From: Gammaproteobacteria bacterium
Lineage (GTDB): Bacteria > Pseudomonadota > Gammaproteobacteria > SZUA-229
DNA: 42,282 nt
NCBI GenBank assembly: GCA_030148865.1
Contig: JASBSR010000042.1
Coordinates: 1-42,282, forward strand
Direction of reading: 5' to 3'
How positions within the stretch are numbered: position 1 is the stretch's first letter; each line of letters starts with the position of its first letter. The notes below the pieces were generated by a model. That model had not been told where the DNA came from and ran no database searches. It saw only the letters and a program-made list of their open reading frames with translations. Positions 38,372 to 42,282 of the stretch are shown here, one piece after another. A program made the translations under genes and the position numbers.

Positions 38372-39556
38372 ATGACAGCGAATAAACACTGGGTGTTACC
38401 ACAGGGTATCGAAGAAGCCTTGCCGGATCAGGCAGCGAGGCTGGAATCACTGCGTCGCGAATTACTCGATATGTATTTTTGTTGGGGCTATGAGCTGGTC
38501 ATCCCGCCGTTTATTGATCATATTGAATCATTGCTCACTGGCACAGGTCATGAGCTTGATTTACAAACCTTCAAAATTGTCGATCAGCTGAGTGGTCGCA
38601 CGCTGGGGATTCGTGCCGATATGACACCGCAGGTGGCGCGTATTGACGCTCATCAGCTGGCTCGTGATGTGCCCACACGTCTGTGCTATATCGGCACCGT
38701 GCTGCACACACGTTCAGACTGTTTTGGCAGTAGTCGCAGTCCCTTACAGGTTGGTGCCGAACTGTACGGTCATGCCGGAGTTGAATCCGATGTCGAGATT
38801 CTCGCCTTAATGCTGAACAGTTTTGTTATTGCCGGCGTTCAGGGTGTCTATCTGGATCTGGGTAACGTCGATGTATTTCGTGCCCTCGCACGACAGGCAA
38901 AACTGGAGCCCGAGATCGAGAGTCGTTTGTTCGAAATGCTGCAACGCAAAGCAGTGACAGAAATTGGTGAGTTGCTCGACAGTCTGAAACTGAAAAAATC
39001 ACTGCGCGATATGCTCGCCAGTCTGGCGAGTCTGAATGGCGGTGTTGAAGTGCTCGATGAGGCCCGCACTGTGCTGAACTCGGCTGATGCCGGCGTGCAC
39101 GCTGCCATCGATTATTTACAGCGAACGGTGTCTGCGATTGCACAACAGTTTCCAGATGTACCTCTGAATATTGACCTGGCTGAGCTGGACGGTTATCACT
39201 ATCAGACAGGTGTTGTCTTTGCGGCCTTCGTGCCAGCGCTTGGTCAGGCACTGGCACGTGGCGGTCGTTATGACAATATCGGTAAATTGTTTGGCCGCGA
39301 ACGCGCTGCCACAGGTTTTAGTACCGACCTCAAACTGTTAATGAGTTTGAGCGCACGCACTGCCAGTGCTACGGATCGCGTTTACGCACCTGCGGGTGAT
39401 GACATCTCGTTACTCAAATCGATTGCTGAGCTGAGAGCAAAAGGGACATGCGTTGTTCGTCAGCTGGATGGGCAAAATGATGATGCCAAAGCCATGGCCT
39501 GTAATAAATTGTTGCAGAACGCAGATGGTAAATGGGTGATTAAAGATGTTAACTAA
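38372..39556 (+). CDS. hisZ: ATP phosphoribosyltransferase regulatory subunit HisZ
   Basis: HisZ is a catalytically dead paralogue of histidyl-tRNA synthetase that forms a hetero-octamer with the short form of HisG and is needed for the first step of histidine synthesis. The 394 residues show the class II synthetase-like core: VLPQGIEEALP, YFCWGYELVIPPFIDHIESL, then RADMTPQVARI and a late GGRYDNIGKLFGRERAATGFS. The presence of HisZ predicts a short HisG elsewhere. Its position between DUF2065 and purA is common outside the enteric bacteria. Confidence 0.93.
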   Translation: MTANKHWVLPQGIEEALPDQAARLESLRRELLDMYFCWGYELVIPPFIDHIESLLTGTGHELDLQTFKIVDQLSGRTLGIRADMTPQVARIDAHQLARDVPTRLCYIGTVLHTRSDCFGSSRSPLQVGAELYGHAGVESDVEILALMLNSFVIAGVQGVYLDLGNVDVFRALARQAKLEPEIESRLFEMLQRKAVTEIGELLDSLKLKKSLRDMLASLASLNGGVEVLDEARTVLNSADAGVHAAIDYLQRTVSAIAQQFPDVPLNIDLAELDGYHYQTGVVFAAFVPALGQALARGGRYDNIGKLFGRERAATGFSTDLKLLMSLSARTASATDRVYAPAGDDISLLKSIAELRAKGTCVVRQLDGQNDDAKAMACNKLLQNADGKWVIKDVN

Positions 39557-39602
39557 TTGTGCGGCTGTACTAATGCTAGTGCCGTGTTCATTTCATGCGT
39601 TT

Positions 39603-39608
39603 TATAAT
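39603..39608 (+). promoter_or_regulatory. Candidate -10 box of purA
   Basis: A perfect TATAAT lies 42 bases before the purA ATG, in the 94-base gap after hisZ. No clear -35 box is visible. It may provide separate purA expression. Confidence 0.35.
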
Positions 39609-39647
39609 TAACGCATTCCAACTTTAAATTATTTATACAGGTCTTAA

Positions 39648-40946
<1,299 letters not shown>

Positions 40947-41175
40947 GGTTTATGCGCATCATATCTGATGAATTAGGTCAGTTGTATTCTATAGCCAGTA
41001 ATAAACCATACTATTTATAACCATATATTTCAGGTAGATAAGCTGAATTTTTAATGGCTACACTGGCCTCCCGGGTTTAAAGATGACACAATACTGATTC
41101 TAAATCGCACCTTGAAATCATGAGGTGACTACCCAATACAAACATCTGTGACAATACACAGAAAAGGCGGAGACA

Positions 41176-41475
41176 ATGTCGATAGAAATTCCAGAACGTG
41201 ATGGCGATGGCTATTTATTAGATATGAACGACTGGACACGCGAAATTGGCCAGGCCATGGCCGATGCGGATGGTGTCGAGCTCGACGAAGATAAATGGAA
41301 TCAGATCATGAAAGCACGCGAGTTCTACGATGAACACGCCACCGTGCCACCGATTCGCAAGTTTGCCAAGTACGCTGGCATCGATCAGAAAGAACTGTTT
41401 AAACAGTGGATGACCGGCCCGATGAAGCCCATCTCCAAATACGGCGGCCTGCCAAAACCAACGGGTTGCGTTTAA
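41176..41475 (+). CDS. DsrC/TusE family sulfur-carrier-like protein with a single C-terminal cysteine
   Basis: A 99-residue protein of the DsrC/TusE/DsvC family: DGDGYLLDMNDWTREIGQAMA, then PPIRKFAKYAG and the C-terminal arm SKYGGLPKPTGCV. The penultimate Cys98, the carrier cysteine, is present. The second cysteine of true DsrC, eleven residues earlier, is replaced by Ser87. This suggests a TusE-like sulfur relay protein for tRNA 2-thiouridine synthesis or a regulatory one-Cys homologue, not a sulfite-reductase partner. It is monocistronic, with a GGCGGAG ribosome site just before the ATG. Confidence 0.9.
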   Translation: MSIEIPERDGDGYLLDMNDWTREIGQAMADADGVELDEDKWNQIMKAREFYDEHATVPPIRKFAKYAGIDQKELFKQWMTGPMKPISKYGGLPKPTGCV

Positions 41476-41771
41476 AGCGCTGTTTTGTAACAACTGCCTG
41501 CGGCGGCTGCTTACACCGCAGGCGGTTTGTGTCTGGGCTGAAGTATTAAAGTTCATTGCACAGCAGTGCATTAATGCACTACTGAACTATCCAAAATCAG
41601 TTTGCTATTTGTGCGCAGGCAACGCAAATAGATGGATATTTCCCCAGCCTTTGAGGGCATGACTCAGCACCTACATTAGAAGCTAGTAACTTACTAATGG
41701 CGGTAACAGGCCTAGACATGATGTCGATTCCGGGTTATTTTATCGGTATAAACTCAAAGGGAGATAAGGAT
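41476..41771. other. Intergenic region with several hairpins
   Basis: No gene is supported here. Three inverted repeats are visible: GCCTGCGG/CCGCAGGC at 41496-41523 (a likely, T-poor terminator of the DsrC gene); a perfect 14-bp palindrome at 41566-41579 inside a wider AGTTCA/TGAACT pair (41550-41588); and a hairpin at 41605-41631 with CTATTTG/CAAATAG arms. Confidence 0.5.
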
Positions 41772-42136
41772 ATGCTGAGTTTGCAAGCTCTCACTCAAGT
41801 GACTTTGTATCCATCTCGATTGGTTCAGGCTTCTAATCGAACCTCCTATACCCCTGTATTGCCACTTTTTTTCTGTTGGCATTCCTGTATGGCTGTGACG
41901 CGGTGCAACCGTTTCCAGTTGCGGCCCGTGCAGGTGCCACAATTACGCTTGCTCTGGGGTCAAACGACAATCTGAACAGAAGCAATCTGCAGCTAACGTA
42001 TATACCAGATACAACGCAGTCAAGCCCTGCCACCAACACTGATTTAACACCAGCGATCAGAAGTATTTTCAAAGAAAAAAGCAAACAAAGAAAAAAGAAA
42101 AGAAAAAGAAGAAAAAGGGTCAGGTCTTTGATTTAA
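41772..42136 (+). pseudogene. Broken lipoprotein-like gene
   Basis: An ATG at 41772 has an excellent ribosome site (GGGAG at 41759-41763). Its frame runs into a T7 tract (41866-41872), after which the meaningful reading continues in another frame: LLAFLYGCDAVQPFPVAARAGATITLALGS, with a lipobox-like LYGC. One extra T, or two fewer, would join both parts into a signal peptide plus lipoprotein start. The sequence then degenerates at PAIRSIF into a Lys/Arg-rich tail encoded by a polypurine tract and the repeat at 42105. The mature segment resembles, from memory, a small family of exported proteins with an AARAGDTI motif. Either the gene is dead or the T-tract is a sequencing error or switch. Confidence 0.5.
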
Positions 42137-42165
42137 AGAAGAAAAAGGGTCAGGTCTTTGATTTA
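42105..42165. repeat. Tandem 30-bp repeat upstream of the RAYT gene
   Basis: A 30-base unit containing GGGTCAGGTCTTTGATTTA occurs twice in direct succession (42105-42135 and 42135-42165), directly before the transposase gene. GGGTCAGGTCTT-type sequences commonly precede RAYT genes, so this may be part of its associated repeat. A polypurine (A/G) tract lies just upstream. Confidence 0.8.
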
Positions 42166-42221
42166 TGATTAGCGCTATGCTAGTGTTTTGCTCTGTCAGC
42201 TATCATTGAATAGGGTAAATT

Positions 42222-42282
42222 ATGAGCAGACCCCTAAGACTAGAATTTGCAGGGGCCCTGTATCATGTGACCTCACGGGGAG
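42222..42282 (+). CDS. REP-associated tyrosine transposase (RAYT), 5' end only
   Basis: Only the first 20 codons are in the window: MSRPLRLEFAGALYHVTSRG. This is the highly typical start of Transposase_17/Y1_Tnp-type RAYT proteins, which are domesticated relatives of IS200/IS605 transposases that act on REP palindromes. AGGG lies before the ATG as a ribosome site. The catalytic HUH motif and Tyr would be downstream of the window end. The candidate substrate in this window is the palindromic element between hfq and hflX, though no direct sequence link is visible. Confidence 0.85.
   Translation, partial: MSRPLRLEFAGALYHVTSRG

Noticed and set aside
40947-41175. tRNA or small gene after purA
   Set aside because: No cloverleaf with a T-loop GTTCGA-type motif is visible and the only ATG frames are under ten codons.
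41697-41975. 92-codon ORF beginning ATGGCGGTAACAGG
   Set aside because: The ATG has no ribosome site, and after the T7 tract this frame loses protein-like character; the better reading is the broken lipoprotein-like gene from 41772.

Overview
The window looks like chromosome of a gammaproteobacterium with roughly balanced base composition. The main evidence is the gene order nnr-tsaE-amiB ... mutL-miaA-hfq-hflX-hflK-hflC-DUF2065-hisZ-purA. This is the conserved 'amiB superoperon' of gammaproteobacteria in E. coli order, with hisZ placed before purA. No genus can be named with confidence.

Layout. Positions 1-9282 are housekeeping genes on the + strand: the 3' end of iscU, a Bax-like glucosaminidase, acnB, a fluoride channel (crcB) overlapping a DUF190 gene, serS, then nnr-tsaE-amiB closed by a strong terminator (9316-9344). 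Positions 9534-30204 are an accessory block between amiB and mutL, which are neighbours in many relatives. Positions 31166-41475 resume the core order from mutL to purA, followed by a one-cysteine DsrC/TusE-family gene. Positions 41476-42282 are a decayed accessory tail: hairpins, a broken lipoprotein-like gene, a tandem 30-bp repeat, and the first codons of a REP-associated (RAYT) transposase that runs off the window.

The accessory block is the most interesting part. It opens with three separately spaced exported proteins: a lipoprotein, a protein with a VPxPA/PEP-CTERM-type sorting tail, and a secreted protein resembling a PstS-type binding protein. After a strong terminator comes a tight 17-kb seven-gene run: a TpsB (FhaC/ShlB-like) outer-membrane transporter, a 3408-residue TpsA exoprotein, an ExbB-like proton channel fused to a large periplasmic DUF2341 + LamG-like region, ExbD, a short TonB-like transducer, a putative porin, and a periplasmic coiled-coil protein. 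I read this as a two-partner secretion system with its own proton-motive-force module. Classical two-partner secretion needs no such module, so either secretion, surface display or the porin may be energised from the inner membrane. This is inference from gene order and domains. I know of no experimental description of such a system, but I could not search the literature.

Smaller features worth attention: a 151-bp imperfect palindrome bracketed by 13-bp direct repeats between hfq and hflX; TATAAT boxes 6-7 bases before the start codons of nnr and mutL, suggesting leaderless mRNAs; a MutL with endonuclease motifs; and a T7-tract frame break in the lipoprotein-like remnant.
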